DNA of 37,378 nt from Butyrivibrio sp. GTDB lineage: Bacteria > Bacillota > Clostridia > Lachnospirales > Lachnospiraceae. The translations under genes and the position numbers were made by a program. This document shows positions 7,977 to 16,043 of the stretch, piece after piece. Location: positions 1 through 37,378 of the forward strand of contig JAILJR010000073.1 of NCBI GenBank assembly GCA_024694565.1. Reading direction: 5' to 3'. The notes beneath the pieces were generated by a model. That model ran no database searches and had not been told where the DNA came from. It worked only from the letters and a program-made list of their open reading frames with translations. Each line of letters begins with the position of its first letter. Within the stretch, counting starts at the first letter, position 1.

Positions 7977-9272
7977 TCACTTCATAAGAAGGTTTGGAAG
8001 GAACATACTGATCTCAGGTATAAATGTGAGCAGTATGAGAACAACTATCATGCATGCATAGAAAGGAAGTGTAGCCTTTACGACCCTCTCCATCTTTACC
8101 TTTCCTACTGCTGATCCGATGAACAGTACAGCGCCAACAGGAGGTGTCAGAAGTCCGATACCGCAGTTGAGCACTATCATTATACCGAACTGTACCGGGT
8201 TGATTCCGATTGATGTTGCGATCGGAAGAAGGATAGGTGTTGCTATCAGGATGATAGGTGCCATATCCATGATCATTCCAAGTACAAGAAGGATCAGGTT
8301 GAGAAGGAGTGCGATAAGTATCGGATTTCTTGTAAGACCGACAATCGCATTAGCTGCAAGATCAGGCACATGAAGTGTTGTCAGGCAGTATCCGAAGATG
8401 CTTGATGTGGCTATAAGGATGAGTACGATGGAGAGAGTGTCAATACACTGCTCAAGTGTCTTCCAAACGCCCTTCCAGTCAAGTCCCTTATAGATAAATA
8501 CGCTGACGATAAGGCTGTAGATAACTGCTATGGCTGCTGACTCTGTAGCGGTGAACACACCACCTACAACACCAACTACAACTATGATAACTGCAGCAAG
8601 TGCCCAGAAGGATGTTCCAAGCTGTTTGATGAACCTTTTAAAGCTGAAGGCATCTCCCTTAGGATAGTTGCGCTTCTTAGAAATAATGTAAGAACCAACC
8701 ATCAGTGAAATTGCAAGAAGTGCTCCGGGGATGTAGCCTGCAAGGAAAAGGCTTCCTACAGAAACGCCGCCTGCACTCATGGCGTAGATAACCATGTTGT
8801 GTGAAGGAGGAACAAGAAGTCCCTCACATGATGAGGTGATTGTTACGGCTGTTGAGAAATCATCGTCATATCCCTGCTCAACCATCATAGGGATAAGGAT
8901 ACTTCCGAGTGAAGCTGTATCTGCTGAGGCTGAACCGGAGATACCACCGAAGAAGTAAGATGCAACGATGTTAACCATCGCCATACCACCGGTCATCCAT
9001 CCTACACAGGCATCTGCCAGTGCAATGAGCTTCTCTGAAATACCGCCGGAGCCCATCAGGCATCCCATTGTGATAAAGAACGGAACAGCCATAAGGCTGA
9101 AGGAGCTGATGCCTTTTACCATCTGCTGACATACTGTTGTCAGCGGCAGTCCCTGGTACAAAAGACAGAAAATTGATGAAAGTGCTACTGCATAAGCGAT
9201 CTGGAACCTCAGGAATATCATTACGAGGAAGCTTACAAGCAGAATAATAATTGCTGTTGAATTAACTGCCAT
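7977..9272 (-). CDS. dctM: TRAP transporter large permease DctM
   Basis: 431 residues, very hydrophobic, about 12 membrane segments, the usual DctM length. Family landmarks are visible: FFITMGCLMGSGGISEKL near residues 60-80, FGGISGSASADTASLGSILIPMM near 108-130, and the CEGLLVPPSHNMVIYA segment near 150. With DctQ and the extracellular DctP it forms a sodium-driven importer of carboxylate-type solutes; the exact substrate (dicarboxylate, sugar acid or other) cannot be told from sequence. The ATG overlaps the dctQ stop (TAATG at 9270-9274), which indicates tight coupling. Confidence 0.95.
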   Translation of the reverse strand: MAVNSTAIIILLVSFLVMIFLRFQIAYAVALSSIFCLLYQGLPLTTVCQQMVKGISSFSLMAVPFFITMGCLMGSGGISEKLIALADACVGWMTGGMAMVNIVASYFFGGISGSASADTASLGSILIPMMVEQGYDDDFSTAVTITSSCEGLLVPPSHNMVIYAMSAGGVSVGSLFLAGYIPGALLAISLMVGSYIISKKRNYPKGDAFSFKRFIKQLGTSFWALAAVIIVVVGVVGGVFTATESAAIAVIYSLIVSVFIYKGLDWKGVWKTLEQCIDTLSIVLILIATSSIFGYCLTTLHVPDLAANAIVGLTRNPILIALLLNLILLVLGMIMDMAPIILIATPILLPIATSIGINPVQFGIMIVLNCGIGLLTPPVGAVLFIGSAVGKVKMERVVKATLPFYACMIVVLILLTFIPEISMFLPNLLMK

Positions 9273-9796
9273 TACTTATCCTCCCCCTTTCCGCAGAATC
9301 CCTTTATGTGGTTATAAAGTGCCTCAAGCTCAAAGATAATCATTGCAAAGCCTGCAACCGGAATAGGGAAATACATCCAGAATCTTGAGAGCTTGGGAAG
9401 TGAAACGTAAGAGCCCTTTGCTCCGATTGTGGATGCATATTTCCATCCAACTATCAGCATTACAAGAGCAAGTCCCAATACACATACATCGTTCAGAAGG
9501 TCAAGTACCTTGACCAGATTTTTTGGCAAATACCGATCAAGCGCTGTCATACGGATGTGAGCTCCTCTTCTGATAGCGAGGGCTGCTGATAACACTGCCA
9601 TGTAGGACATAAGTGTCAGCACGATCTCCTCACTCCATGCAGGATCCGGAATGAAAGGAACATATCTTCCGAGAACACTCATGCTGGTGATAAGGATATC
9701 TGCAACAAGAAGAATCTTACAGATAAAGAGCATGACCTGATAAGTCACATCGTAGAGAGGCTTGATTTTGTCTACTGTTTTGAAGAAAGAATCCAT
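9272..9796 (-). CDS. dctQ: TRAP transporter small permease DctQ
   Basis: 174 residues with four membrane helices. It has the DctQ signature around VLSAALAIRRGAHIRMTALDRYLP (about residues 75-100). The open frame extends upstream to 9883, but the ATG at 9796 has an AGAGG site 7 nt before it and begins at the family's usual position (MDSFFKTVDKIKPLYD), so it was chosen. It forms the membrane complex with DctM. It is separated from dctP by 178 nt that carry two stem-loops, which probably lower permease expression relative to the binding protein. Confidence 0.93.
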   Translation of the reverse strand: MDSFFKTVDKIKPLYDVTYQVMLFICKILLVADILITSMSVLGRYVPFIPDPAWSEEIVLTLMSYMAVLSAALAIRRGAHIRMTALDRYLPKNLVKVLDLLNDVCVLGLALVMLIVGWKYASTIGAKGSYVSLPKLSRFWMYFPIPVAGFAMIIFELEALYNHIKGFCGKGEDK

Positions 9797-9863
9797 AAAT
9801 ACCTCTTTTCCATTTTTAAACTCTGCGATATACGGATTTCTCCGCATCTTAACCGAAAACCTT

Positions 9864-9907
9864 CGGACATCCAAAGTCCGCAAAGCAGCACTGCTTAATG
9901 ATGTCCG
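9864..9907. other. Stem-loop 1 between dctP and dctQ
   Basis: CGGACATC (9864-9871) pairs with GATGTCCG (9900-9907). Inside it, AAGCAG and CTGCTT form a second perfect 6-bp stem. No T-run follows on the minus strand. It could be an RNA processing or protection structure. Confidence 0.5.
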
Positions 9908-9921
9908 TTAAATCTGAAAAG

Positions 9922-9957
9922 TTATGCAAGGGTTTGCACAAGCGCCCCCTTGCATAA
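9922..9957 (-). terminator. Stem-loop 2 after dctP (partial terminator or 3' protector)
   Basis: Perfect 11-bp arms TTATGCAAGGG (9922-9932) and CCCTTGCATAA (9947-9957), with a 14-nt loop, 18 nt past the dctP stop. On the minus strand it is followed by CTTTTC, a weak T-run. It probably lets only part of transcription continue into dctQM, or protects the dctP message. Confidence 0.6.
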
Positions 9958-9974
9958 TATGCGTCTTATATTTA

Positions 9975-11096
9975 TTACTTTCCAAGATCTACGATCTGCT
10001 GATAGTAGTCCTCAAGTCCCTTTGTGTTGTCCTCGATGACCTTCTTAACAGCGTCCTGCCAAGGTGTGATATCATCAACCTCGATGATTGTTGTTCCCTC
10101 AGCCTTGAGTGAGTCAAGAACCTCTTTCTCCTTGTCCTCAGAGATTGAACGGTTGTACTCAGATGCTGCCTTACCTGCATCCATAAGGATCTGCTGCTGG
10201 TCAGCTGAAAGCTTGTTCCATGCATCGTCTGTGATGATAACCTGGATAGCTCCAAGTGTGTGTCCGTCAAGGATCATGTAAGGAGCAACTTCCTGGAATG
10301 CATTTGACTTGTAGTTTGCGATAGGCTGCTCAGCACCGTCAACAACACCGGTCTGAAGAGCTGAATAAAGCTCACCAAAGCTTACAACTGTAGGAGAAGC
10401 GCCAAGACCTTCAACAAGACCGTTCATAACAGGGTCATTTGAAACACGGATCTTCATGCCCTTGAAGGATGTGATGTCCTTGATTTCCTTTGTTGTAAAG
10501 AAGTGACGGAAACCTTCCTCACCATAGAAGAGACCTCTTACACCGCTGCCGTTCTCTGAGGGCTCCTGAAGGAACTCCTGTGCAAGATCAGAATCTGCAA
10601 ATTTCCAGAAATGATCACGGCTTGTGAAGATATAAGGAAGTGAAAGAAGCATTGACTTCTGTCCGCCGTAGCTTGTAAGAGCGAAAGCTGAGATACGAGA
10701 CATATCGATTGTGCCGCCGCCACCGAGCATTGTATCAAGAACGTCGTTCTCTGATCCAAGAACACCACTTGCCTGAAGGTCGATGATGATGGAGCCGTTT
10801 GATCTTGCCTCAACCTCTTCCTTGAACTTCTGGTCTGTCATACCAACAATGGTATCAAGAGGGTTAACCTCTGCCATAACCAGTGTGATAGCGTCTGCTG
10901 CAGGTGTTGTAGCCTCTGCTGCGTCTGCTGCAGGTGCTGTAGCATCAGCTGCGGGTGCCTGTGCATCAGCTGCAGGTGTTTCTGTTGCTGCAGGTGCCTC
11001 TGTTGCTGCGGGTGCTTCAGGAGCTGAAACACCACATGCTGTCATGGACAATACCATGGCTGCGGTCATCAGTACGGATACTAATTGTTTTTTCAT
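9975..11096 (-). CDS. dctP: TRAP transporter solute-binding lipoprotein DctP
   Basis: 373 residues. The signal peptide ends in a lipobox (SMTAC, Cys21), so the mature protein is lipid-anchored outside the membrane. Residues about 24-68 are an Ala/Pro/Thr low-complexity linker coded by imperfect short DNA repeats (about 10900-11030). The DctP domain follows: KFKEEVEARSNGSIIIDL, FKGMKIRVSND with the ligand-contacting arginine, then FGELYSALQTGVVDGAEQPIANY. It delivers its carboxylate-type ligand to DctQM. The ribosome site GGGAGG precedes the ATG. A 12-bp-arm dyad overlaps its promoter. Confidence 0.95.
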   Translation of the reverse strand: MKKQLVSVLMTAAMVLSMTACGVSAPEAPAATEAPAATETPAADAQAPAADATAPAADAAEATTPAADAITLVMAEVNPLDTIVGMTDQKFKEEVEARSNGSIIIDLQASGVLGSENDVLDTMLGGGGTIDMSRISAFALTSYGGQKSMLLSLPYIFTSRDHFWKFADSDLAQEFLQEPSENGSGVRGLFYGEEGFRHFFTTKEIKDITSFKGMKIRVSNDPVMNGLVEGLGASPTVVSFGELYSALQTGVVDGAEQPIANYKSNAFQEVAPYMILDGHTLGAIQVIITDDAWNKLSADQQQILMDAGKAASEYNRSISEDKEKEVLDSLKAEGTTIIEVDDITPWQDAVKKVIEDNTKGLEDYYQQIVDLGK

Positions 11097-11120
11097 TGAA
11101 AAACCTCCCTTTAGTAAAAA

Positions 11121-11153
11121 ATAATGACATTACCTGTCTGATAATGTCATTAT
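11121..11153. promoter_or_regulatory. Dyad operator at the dctP promoter
   Basis: Perfect inverted repeat: ATAATGACATTA (11121-11132), 9 nt, TAATGTCATTAT (11142-11153). The upstream arm on the minus strand overlaps the likely -10 box of dctP. A run of T residues follows on the minus strand, so if transcription began further upstream the same sequence could fold as an attenuator. The regulator is unknown. Confidence 0.6.
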
Positions 11154-11154
11154 A
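11149..11154 (-). promoter_or_regulatory. -10 box of the dctP operon
   Basis: TATAAT on the minus strand, 53 nt before the dctP ATG. The position 17 bp upstream is an A/T run, not a -35 consensus. The promoter therefore looks activator-dependent, which suits control by the neighbouring two-component system. Confidence 0.5.
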
Positions 11155-11230
11155 GTTCACATAATTGTCACAAAAAATCGGATATATTTATCATTGGATA
11201 GCAAATTTTTAACCCGATGGGTATAAATGA

Positions 11231-11268
11231 AAAGCTGACCGGATTGCCCCAGGCATCCTGTCAGCTTT
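11231..11268 (-). terminator. Terminator after clpX
   Basis: AAAGCTGAC / GTCAGCTTT arms (11231-11239 and 11260-11268) with further imperfect pairing inside (GGATTGCC with GGCATCC). On the minus strand TTTTCATTT follows. It starts 14 nt beyond the clpX stop. Confidence 0.7.
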
Positions 11269-11282
11269 ATTTGCAGTGCGAT

Positions 11283-12551
11283 TCATTTCGCCTGCTTTAA
11301 TTTTTTGGGTTCCTTGCCTCTTACAATAAGCGGCTGGCTGGTTCCTTCCACGGATGCATCGGTTATGACGCATTCGCTGATGCTGTCATCTGAAGGGATC
11401 TGATACATGACATCCATCATGGCCTTCTCCATTATTGAACGAAGACCTCTGGCGCCTGTCTCCCTCTCATATGCCATGGCAGCAATCTTGTTCACAGCCT
11501 CTTCCTCAAACGAAAGCTTAACATCATCGAAATCAAAAAGCTTCTGATACTGCTTAACAAGAGCGTTTCTTGGCTCGGTAAGTATCCGGACAAGAGCTTC
11601 CTTGGAAAGGCCTTCAAGTGTAACAGTGATCGGTACACGACCTACAAACTCCGGAATAAGTCCAAACTTCACAAGATCCTGAGGAGTAACCTCCTTGAGC
11701 ACCTCGCCGATCTCCCTCTCAGACTTGTCCGCTATCTCTGCGTTGAAACCGATGGAGTTTCTGTCAAGCCTTGCCTCAACGATCTTGTCAAGGCCATCAA
11801 AGGCTCCGCCGCAGATAAAGAGAATATTGCTGGTATCAATCTGAATGAGCTCCTGATGCGGATGCTTTCTTCCACCCTGAGGTGGAACACTTGCAACCGT
11901 TCCCTCTACAATCTTGAGAAGTGCCTGCTGAACACCCTCTCCGGAAACGTCTCTTGTTATTGAAACGTTCTCACTCTTTTTTGTTATCTTGTCAATCTCA
12001 TCAATATATACGATGCCGTACTGTGCTCTCTCAATGTCATAATCGGCATTCTGGATGAGCTTTAAAAGAATGTTCTCAACATCCTCACCAACGTATCCGG
12101 CCTCTGTAAGCGTGGTAGCATCTGCAATTGCAAAGGGAACGTTGATGATCTTGGCCAGAGTCTGGGCCAGGTAAGTTTTACCTGAACCGGTTGGTCCTAT
12201 CATGATGATGTTACTCTTCTGAAGCTCCACCTCGTTCTTGTCATCACTTTTGGGTGCAAGGACTCTTTTGTAATGATTGTAAACCGAAACTGCAAGGACC
12301 TTCTTGGCTTCCTCCTGGCCTATTACATATTCATCCAGGAAGTTCCTTATCTCCACAGGCTTGAGCAGATTGATCTGCTGTGACTGCGCCTGAGCAGGTT
12401 CATCCTCAAACTCTTCCTCTATGATATCAGCGCAGATATCTACGCATTCATCACAAATGTAAACCCCCGCAGGTCCTGCAATAAGCTTTTTAACCTGGTC
12501 CTGTGTCTTATTACAAAAAGAGCACCTGATCTCTCCCGTATTTTTTGCCAT
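11283..12551 (-). CDS. clpX: ATP-dependent Clp protease ATP-binding subunit ClpX
   Basis: 422 residues, full length. The N-terminal C4 zinc finger uses Cys10, Cys13, Cys33 and Cys36. Walker A is GPTGSGKT (119-126), the pore loop GYVG (152-155) and Walker B VYIDEID (181-187). The C-terminal AAA+ small domain contains [22 protein letters not shown]. ClpX unfolds substrates and feeds them to ClpP in the cytoplasm. It lies 22 nt after clpP on the same strand, so both share the clpP promoter. The ribosome site GAGGTG precedes the ATG. Confidence 0.98.
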   Translation of the reverse strand: MAKNTGEIRCSFCNKTQDQVKKLIAGPAGVYICDECVDICADIIEEEFEDEPAQAQSQQINLLKPVEIRNFLDEYVIGQEEAKKVLAVSVYNHYKRVLAPKSDDKNEVELQKSNIIMIGPTGSGKTYLAQTLAKIINVPFAIADATTLTEAGYVGEDVENILLKLIQNADYDIERAQYGIVYIDEIDKITKKSENVSITRDVSGEGVQQALLKIVEGTVASVPPQGGRKHPHQELIQIDTSNILFICGGAFDGLDKIVEARLDRNSIGFNAEIADKSEREIGEVLKEVTPQDLVKFGLIPEFVGRVPITVTLEGLSKEALVRILTEPRNALVKQYQKLFDFDDVKLSFEEEAVNKIAAMAYERETGARGLRSIMEKAMMDVMYQIPSDDSISECVITDASVEGTSQPLIVRGKEPKKLKQAK

Positions 12552-12573
12552 CTTTTCACCTCAAACTAAAAAA

Positions 12574-13179
12574 TTACTTCTTTTCTTCTTTATCCCTTGG
12601 ACGATTCTCAACTATTGAATCGATGAGACCATAGTCAAGCGCCTCCTGAGCTGACATCCAGTTGTCACGCTCTGTGTCGGCTGCCAGCTGCTCATAGGGC
12701 TTTCCTGTGTTCTCAGAAAGCATTCTGTTCAGCTTTTCCTTGGTCCTGATGATATGCCTGGCAGCTATCTCAATCTCAGTTGCCTGTCCCTGTGTTCCGC
12801 CAAGCGGCTGATGAATCATGATCTCAGCGTTGGGAAGAGCCATTCTCTTGCCCTTGGCACCGCCTGCAAGAAGGAATGCTCCCATACTTGCTGCCATGCC
12901 GATGCAGATCGTGCTGACATCGCACTTGATGTAATGCATTGTGTCATAGATAGCCATACCGGATGTGATCTCTCCGCCGGGGCTGTTAATGTACATATGA
13001 ATGTCCTTGCTGGGATCCTCAGCCTCAAGGAAAAGAAGCTGGGCAACAACGATACTTGCTGAGGTTGAATTGACCTCCTCACCAAGAAATACTATTCTCT
13101 CCTTTAACAATCTTGAATATATGTCATAGGAACGCTCTCCGCGGCTGGTCTGTTCAATGACGTAAGGTATTAAACTCAT
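12574..13179 (-). CDS. clpP: ATP-dependent Clp protease proteolytic subunit ClpP
   Basis: 201 residues. The catalytic triad is visible: Ser98 (GMAASMG), His123 (MIHQPLGG) and Asp172 ([13 protein letters not shown]). The early segment [20 protein letters not shown] is the usual axial-loop region after a short propeptide-like start. It forms the 14-subunit protease chamber that works with ClpX. The ATG has AAAGGAG 8-9 nt upstream. Confidence 0.98.
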   Translation of the reverse strand: MSLIPYVIEQTSRGERSYDIYSRLLKERIVFLGEEVNSTSASIVVAQLLFLEAEDPSKDIHMYINSPGGEITSGMAIYDTMHYIKCDVSTICIGMAASMGAFLLAGGAKGKRMALPNAEIMIHQPLGGTQGQATEIEIAARHIIRTKEKLNRMLSENTGKPYEQLAADTERDNWMSAQEALDYGLIDSIVENRPRDKEEKK

Positions 13180-13253
13180 ATCTGTAACTCCTTTACTATA
13201 TATTGGGCTGCGCTATAATCGTCGCCACTACAAATCACACGCAACCAACTTAT

Positions 13254-13282
13254 ATTATAAAGCCAAATCGTACCAAAGGCAA
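13254..13282 (-). promoter_or_regulatory. clpP-clpX promoter
   Basis: On the minus strand: -35 TTGCCT (13277-13282), 17-bp spacer, -10 TATAAT (13254-13259). The expected start is near 13247, giving a leader of about 68 nt. No CtsR-type direct repeat was seen near it. Confidence 0.65.
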
Positions 13283-13316
13283 CAGGAAAGCGAACTTTGA
13301 ATCAATTATGAACGTT

Positions 13317-13370
13317 ACAATCCAGTGGTCAGCCAGCCGGAACAGACCGGCTGGCTGACCACTGAATTGT
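13317..13370. repeat. Short palindromic element B
   Basis: Arms 13317-13340 and 13347-13370 (24 nt, one mismatch) with only a 6-nt loop, AACAGA. The arm sequence is almost the same as in element A (GTGGTCAGCCAGCC type), but most of the A/D/E loop is missing. It lies between the tig terminator and the clpP promoter, about 35 bp upstream of the -35 box. Confidence 0.9.
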
Positions 13371-13431
13371 AGCTTACAAACGAGAAAATTCAGAGGACAG
13401 TCGGGCGCTAAATAAATGGTGTCAGAAAATT

Positions 13432-13465
13432 ACAAGTGCCACAGGTTGAAGCCTGTGGCACTTGT
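13432..13465 (-). terminator. Intrinsic terminator after tig
   Basis: Perfect 14-bp stem (13432-13445 with 13452-13465; arm ACAAGTGCCACAGG) and 6-nt loop, followed on the minus strand by AATTTTCTG. It begins 52 nt beyond the tig stop codon. Confidence 0.85.
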
Positions 13466-13517
13466 ATGCGTTCATGTTAGTTTTCAGGCGCTAAGCCGGT
13501 TAGAAAAAAGCTATGTA

Positions 13518-14852
13518 TTACTCCGCGTCTTCTTCCTTTTTCTTTGAGGACTTTTTAGCCTTCTTTGCAGTCTGTTTTGCGTTTTCTACGAGGAAGTCAG
13601 CGGCTTTCTGGACTGCTATGTCTTCCTTCATCTGCTTCTTCTCAGCATCGCCCATGAGTTCTTTGATCTTGTCAGCTTCCATTCTGTACTGGGTTGCCAT
13701 CCTGGTGAACTCAGCCTCGATGTCCTCTTCAGAAGCCTCGATATTCTCAGCTGCTGCTACTGCTTCAAGGACAAGTCTGGACTTGATCCTCTCAATTGCC
13801 TGAGGCTTAACCTGTGTGAGCATCTGATCAACTGAACCGCCTGTATACTGGAGGTACTGGTCCATGTTCATGCCCTGCATCTGAAGTCTCTGGGCAAACT
13901 CATTAACCATCTGTCTCTGCTGGGTCTCGATCATGGCCTCGGGAAGCTCCATATCAGCATCCTCGATTACAGCTCTTACTACTTCATCCTCAATCCTTGC
14001 CTTTTCATTGGATGTCTTTTTGTCAACGAGCTTTTTCTTTATGTCTTCCTTGTACTCTGCAACTGTATCAAACTCTGAAACATCGCTTGCATACTCATCT
14101 GTAAGCTCAGGAAGCTCTTTGGCCTTGATGGCCTTTACAGTACACTTGAAGGTTGCATCCTTGCCTGCAAGGTTATCTGCCTGATAGTCCTCAGGGAACT
14201 TAACATTAACTTCACCCTCTTTGCCGATTTCAAAGCCGATAAGCTGCTCCTCAAAGCCGGGGATAAAAGCGCCTGAACCGATTGTAAGAGGATAATCAGT
14301 TCCCTTTCCACCCTGGAAAGCTTCTCCGTCAACATATCCATCGAAATCAAGAGTAACGATATCCTTGTCCTGTACTGCCCTGTCAGTAACCTCAATAGTC
14401 CTTGCGTTCTGCTCTCTCTGTCTGTCGATCTCAGCATCTACCTCTTCGTCGGTAACCTCTGTATCCATCTTGCCAACTTCGATGCCCTTATATTTTCCAA
14501 GTTTAACCGGAGGCTTAAGAGCTACTTCTGCTGTGAAGATAAACTCATTTCCTGCCTCAAGCTGCTCAACATCAATCTTGGGTGAAGAAACAACATCCTC
14601 TCCGCACTCGTTAACTGCCTTGGGATATTCCTCCTCGATAAGCTCATTGGCAGCATCCTCGTAGAATACTCCCTTTCCGTACATCTGCTCGATCATCTTC
14701 CTGGGCGCCTTGCCCTTACGGAAGCCGGGGATCTGGATCTTTCCCTTGTTCTTGTTGTAAGCCTTCTGAATGGCCTCCTCAAGCCTCTGCGCAGGAACTG
14801 AAATCTTAAGCTTAGCCATGCTGTTCTCAAGCTTCTCTACTGTTACGCTCAT
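13518..14852 (-). CDS. tig: Trigger factor (ribosome-associated chaperone/prolyl isomerase)
   Basis: 444 residues. The N-terminal ribosome-binding domain has the signature loop GFRKGKAP (43-50). The FKBP-like prolyl isomerase domain is at about 150-245 (KDIVTLDFDGYVDGEAFQGGKGTDYPLTIGSGAFIPGFEEQLIG). A long helical C-terminal chaperone domain follows and ends in a Lys/Glu-rich tail. It binds nascent chains at the ribosome exit. The gene order tig-clpP-clpX is conserved in many bacteria; here tig has its own promoter and terminator. Confidence 0.98.
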   Translation of the reverse strand: MSVTVEKLENSMAKLKISVPAQRLEEAIQKAYNKNKGKIQIPGFRKGKAPRKMIEQMYGKGVFYEDAANELIEEEYPKAVNECGEDVVSSPKIDVEQLEAGNEFIFTAEVALKPPVKLGKYKGIEVGKMDTEVTDEEVDAEIDRQREQNARTIEVTDRAVQDKDIVTLDFDGYVDGEAFQGGKGTDYPLTIGSGAFIPGFEEQLIGFEIGKEGEVNVKFPEDYQADNLAGKDATFKCTVKAIKAKELPELTDEYASDVSEFDTVAEYKEDIKKKLVDKKTSNEKARIEDEVVRAVIEDADMELPEAMIETQQRQMVNEFAQRLQMQGMNMDQYLQYTGGSVDQMLTQVKPQAIERIKSRLVLEAVAAAENIEASEEDIEAEFTRMATQYRMEADKIKELMGDAEKKQMKEDIAVQKAADFLVENAKQTAKKAKKSSKKKEEDAE

Positions 14853-14881
14853 TTTAGTTTCTCCTTTATCCTTATATTTAT

Positions 14882-14900
14882 GAAACGATTTATACGTTTC
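14882..14900. promoter_or_regulatory. Small dyad in the tig leader
   Basis: GAAACG (14882-14887) and CGTTTC (14895-14900), 7 nt apart, between the tig promoter and start codon. It could be a short leader hairpin or an operator half-site pair. Weak evidence. Confidence 0.3.
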
Positions 14901-14927
14901 GTTCTGCCACCGGGCACAATCCTTTCG

Positions 14928-14936
14928 ATTATAGCA
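14928..14936 (-). promoter_or_regulatory. Extended -10 promoter of tig
   Basis: On the minus strand TGCTATAAT: a perfect -10 hexamer (14928-14933) with the TGn extension. The -35 region (TGGATT at 17 bp) is weak, as expected for an extended -10 promoter. The expected start is near 14921, about 69 nt before the ATG. Confidence 0.6.
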
Positions 14937-15101
14937 CAGCTATTAAGGATAATCCATTATTTTTTCCAAAAATACCAAAATATCACAACCAAGTTGTACC
15001 CTTACAAATGCAATTTTATACTTTTTTTACAAAAGCCACGCGCTGAAAATGATAGAATATCTAGATGTTGTGGTGTTATAAATATGCAGAAGGAGGTAAA
15101 C

Positions 15102-15373
15102 ATGTCAGAAGATTTCAGCATTGAAAGGCTCCGAGAGGAAGTAAATCCGGTGTACAGCACTGCTCATTCCTGCTTGCAGATTGTTGAAAGGGCGGATTCT
15201 GCAATATCTGGATAGACATGAAAGATCTGCAGTATATTTCATCAGCGGGGCTTCGTGTTCTGCTTATAATGAAAAAAGCACTCAATGCCGAGAACGACTT
15301 TAAGCTCATGAACATGAATGCTGAAGTTACTGAAATTATCGAGACCACCGGATTTGATACGATATTCTGCTGA
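15102..15373 (+). pseudogene. Decayed STAS-domain (anti-sigma-factor antagonist-like) gene
   Basis: An excellent ribosome site (AGAAGGAGGT) precedes ATG 15102, but the frame stops at 15213-15215 after 37 residues. From about 15206, in another frame, the C-terminal half of a STAS domain is clear: IWIDMKDLQYISSAGLRVLL, then MKKALNAENDFKLMNMNAEVTEIIETTGFDTIF, ending at TGA 15371-15373. The segment DMKDLQYISSAGLR matches the conserved region around the phospho-serine in SpoIIAA/RsbV-like proteins (SSAG). The first 37 residues do not look like a STAS N-terminus, so a middle part has been lost or two pieces joined. No intact partner kinase or phosphatase is nearby. Confidence 0.75.
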
Positions 15374-15457
15374 TTCGGCAATAGTGGATTTGATACCGTA
15401 TTCTGCTGATTCGGCAATAATGGATTTGATACCGTATTCTGCTGATTCGGCAATAAT
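15350..15457. repeat. Three tandem copies of a 36-bp unit
   Basis: Units at 15350-15385, 15386-15421 and 15422-15457, each beginning GGATTTGATAC and containing ATTCTGCTGATTCGGCAATA. Copies 2 and 3 are identical; copy 1 differs at three positions. The first copy spans the last codons and the stop of the STAS remnant, so the repeat grew from the gene's own 3' end. The unit length is a multiple of three. Confidence 0.92.
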
Positions 15458-15491
15458 GCAGCCAAAAAATGATTTCACTGTAATACAAGGC

Positions 15492-15518
15492 AGCCCCTCC
15501 GACAGTGTCGGAGGGGCT
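15492..15518. terminator. Perfect 13-bp GC-rich hairpin
   Basis: AGCCCCTCCGACA and TGTCGGAGGGGCT around a single G. It is probably the former terminator of the STAS gene (plus strand), although the downstream T content (ATGTCATGTTCTTCTTT) is modest. Confidence 0.55.
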
Positions 15519-15793
15519 ATGTCATGTTCTTCTTTACAGGGGTAACCGAAGTTGTTGAGGGTCCAGCCTCGTGAGGGTTTTATTTGAGGGTCCGGATTGA
15601 AAGTCAGAAAATTATACTTTAGGGCACATCTAAAAATGAATTTTTCTTCAAAATAGATAAGAGTTTTTTTGATGCACATCAAAATTTCAAAAGCAGCAAA
15701 AAAGATGTGTTTTCGGGAATTTTGAAGTCATACCCTCATCTTTGACCCTCAAACCGCTACAGCACAGTTAAGTCACATCTAAGAAGCTTAAGC

Positions 15794-15827
15794 TTCAGTT
15801 ATCAGCCTGCCTCGATTGACAACTGAA
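15794..15827. repeat. Possible decayed copy of the palindromic element
   Basis: TTCAGTTATCA (15794-15804) and TGACAACTGAA (15817-15827) pair with one mismatch around a 12-nt loop containing GCCTGCC. This resembles the outer arms of elements A and D (TTCAGTTGCCA type) but is shortened. Homology is uncertain. Confidence 0.35.
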
Positions 15828-15895
15828 ATTTTACAACAGGCCGCTTAACAGGCTCTACAATTAAATTGCATAAAATATTATAATTATAAAAATTG

Positions 15896-15925
15896 TTTAC
15901 ACAATCATTAAAATTTTATTATATT
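15896..15925 (+). promoter_or_regulatory. Possible chemoreceptor promoter
   Basis: -35 TTTACA (15896-15901) and -10 TATATT (15920-15925), 18 bp apart, in a very AT-rich stretch. This leaves a leader of over 100 nt before the ATG at 16044. No flagellar sigma-28 type site was recognised. AT-richness makes chance matches likely. Confidence 0.3.
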
Positions 15926-16043
15926 ATTGGAGATCTCATGTTTTTTTTAATCAGACGTATTATAATTTGTGGTATATCGAACACATAATCTCAGTTCGTT
16001 GCATTCTTTTTATTAAATCCCAAACAATCGATGGAGGCAAGCT

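Larger units (their letters stand above)
15374..16043. other. Gene-poor stretch between the STAS remnant and the chemoreceptor
   Basis: No credible coding frame. It holds the tail of the 36-bp repeat, a perfect GC-rich palindrome (15492-15518), several TTGAGGGTCC-type motifs (about 15555-15594) with an inverted GACCCTCAAA near 15764, two copies of CACATCTAA (about 15624 and 15774), a possible decayed palindromic element (15794-15827) and then an AT-rich promoter region. It looks like the debris of earlier genes. Confidence 0.6.

Noticed and set aside
15368..15373. TGC TGA in the repeat as a selenocysteine (Cys-Sec) codon
   Set aside because: The gene is already broken upstream, no selenoprotein family matches, and the following repeated TGA codons would also have to be read.
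15350..15457. 36-bp tandem repeat as a CRISPR array
   Set aside because: Units are directly adjacent with no spacers, and there are no cas genes nearby.
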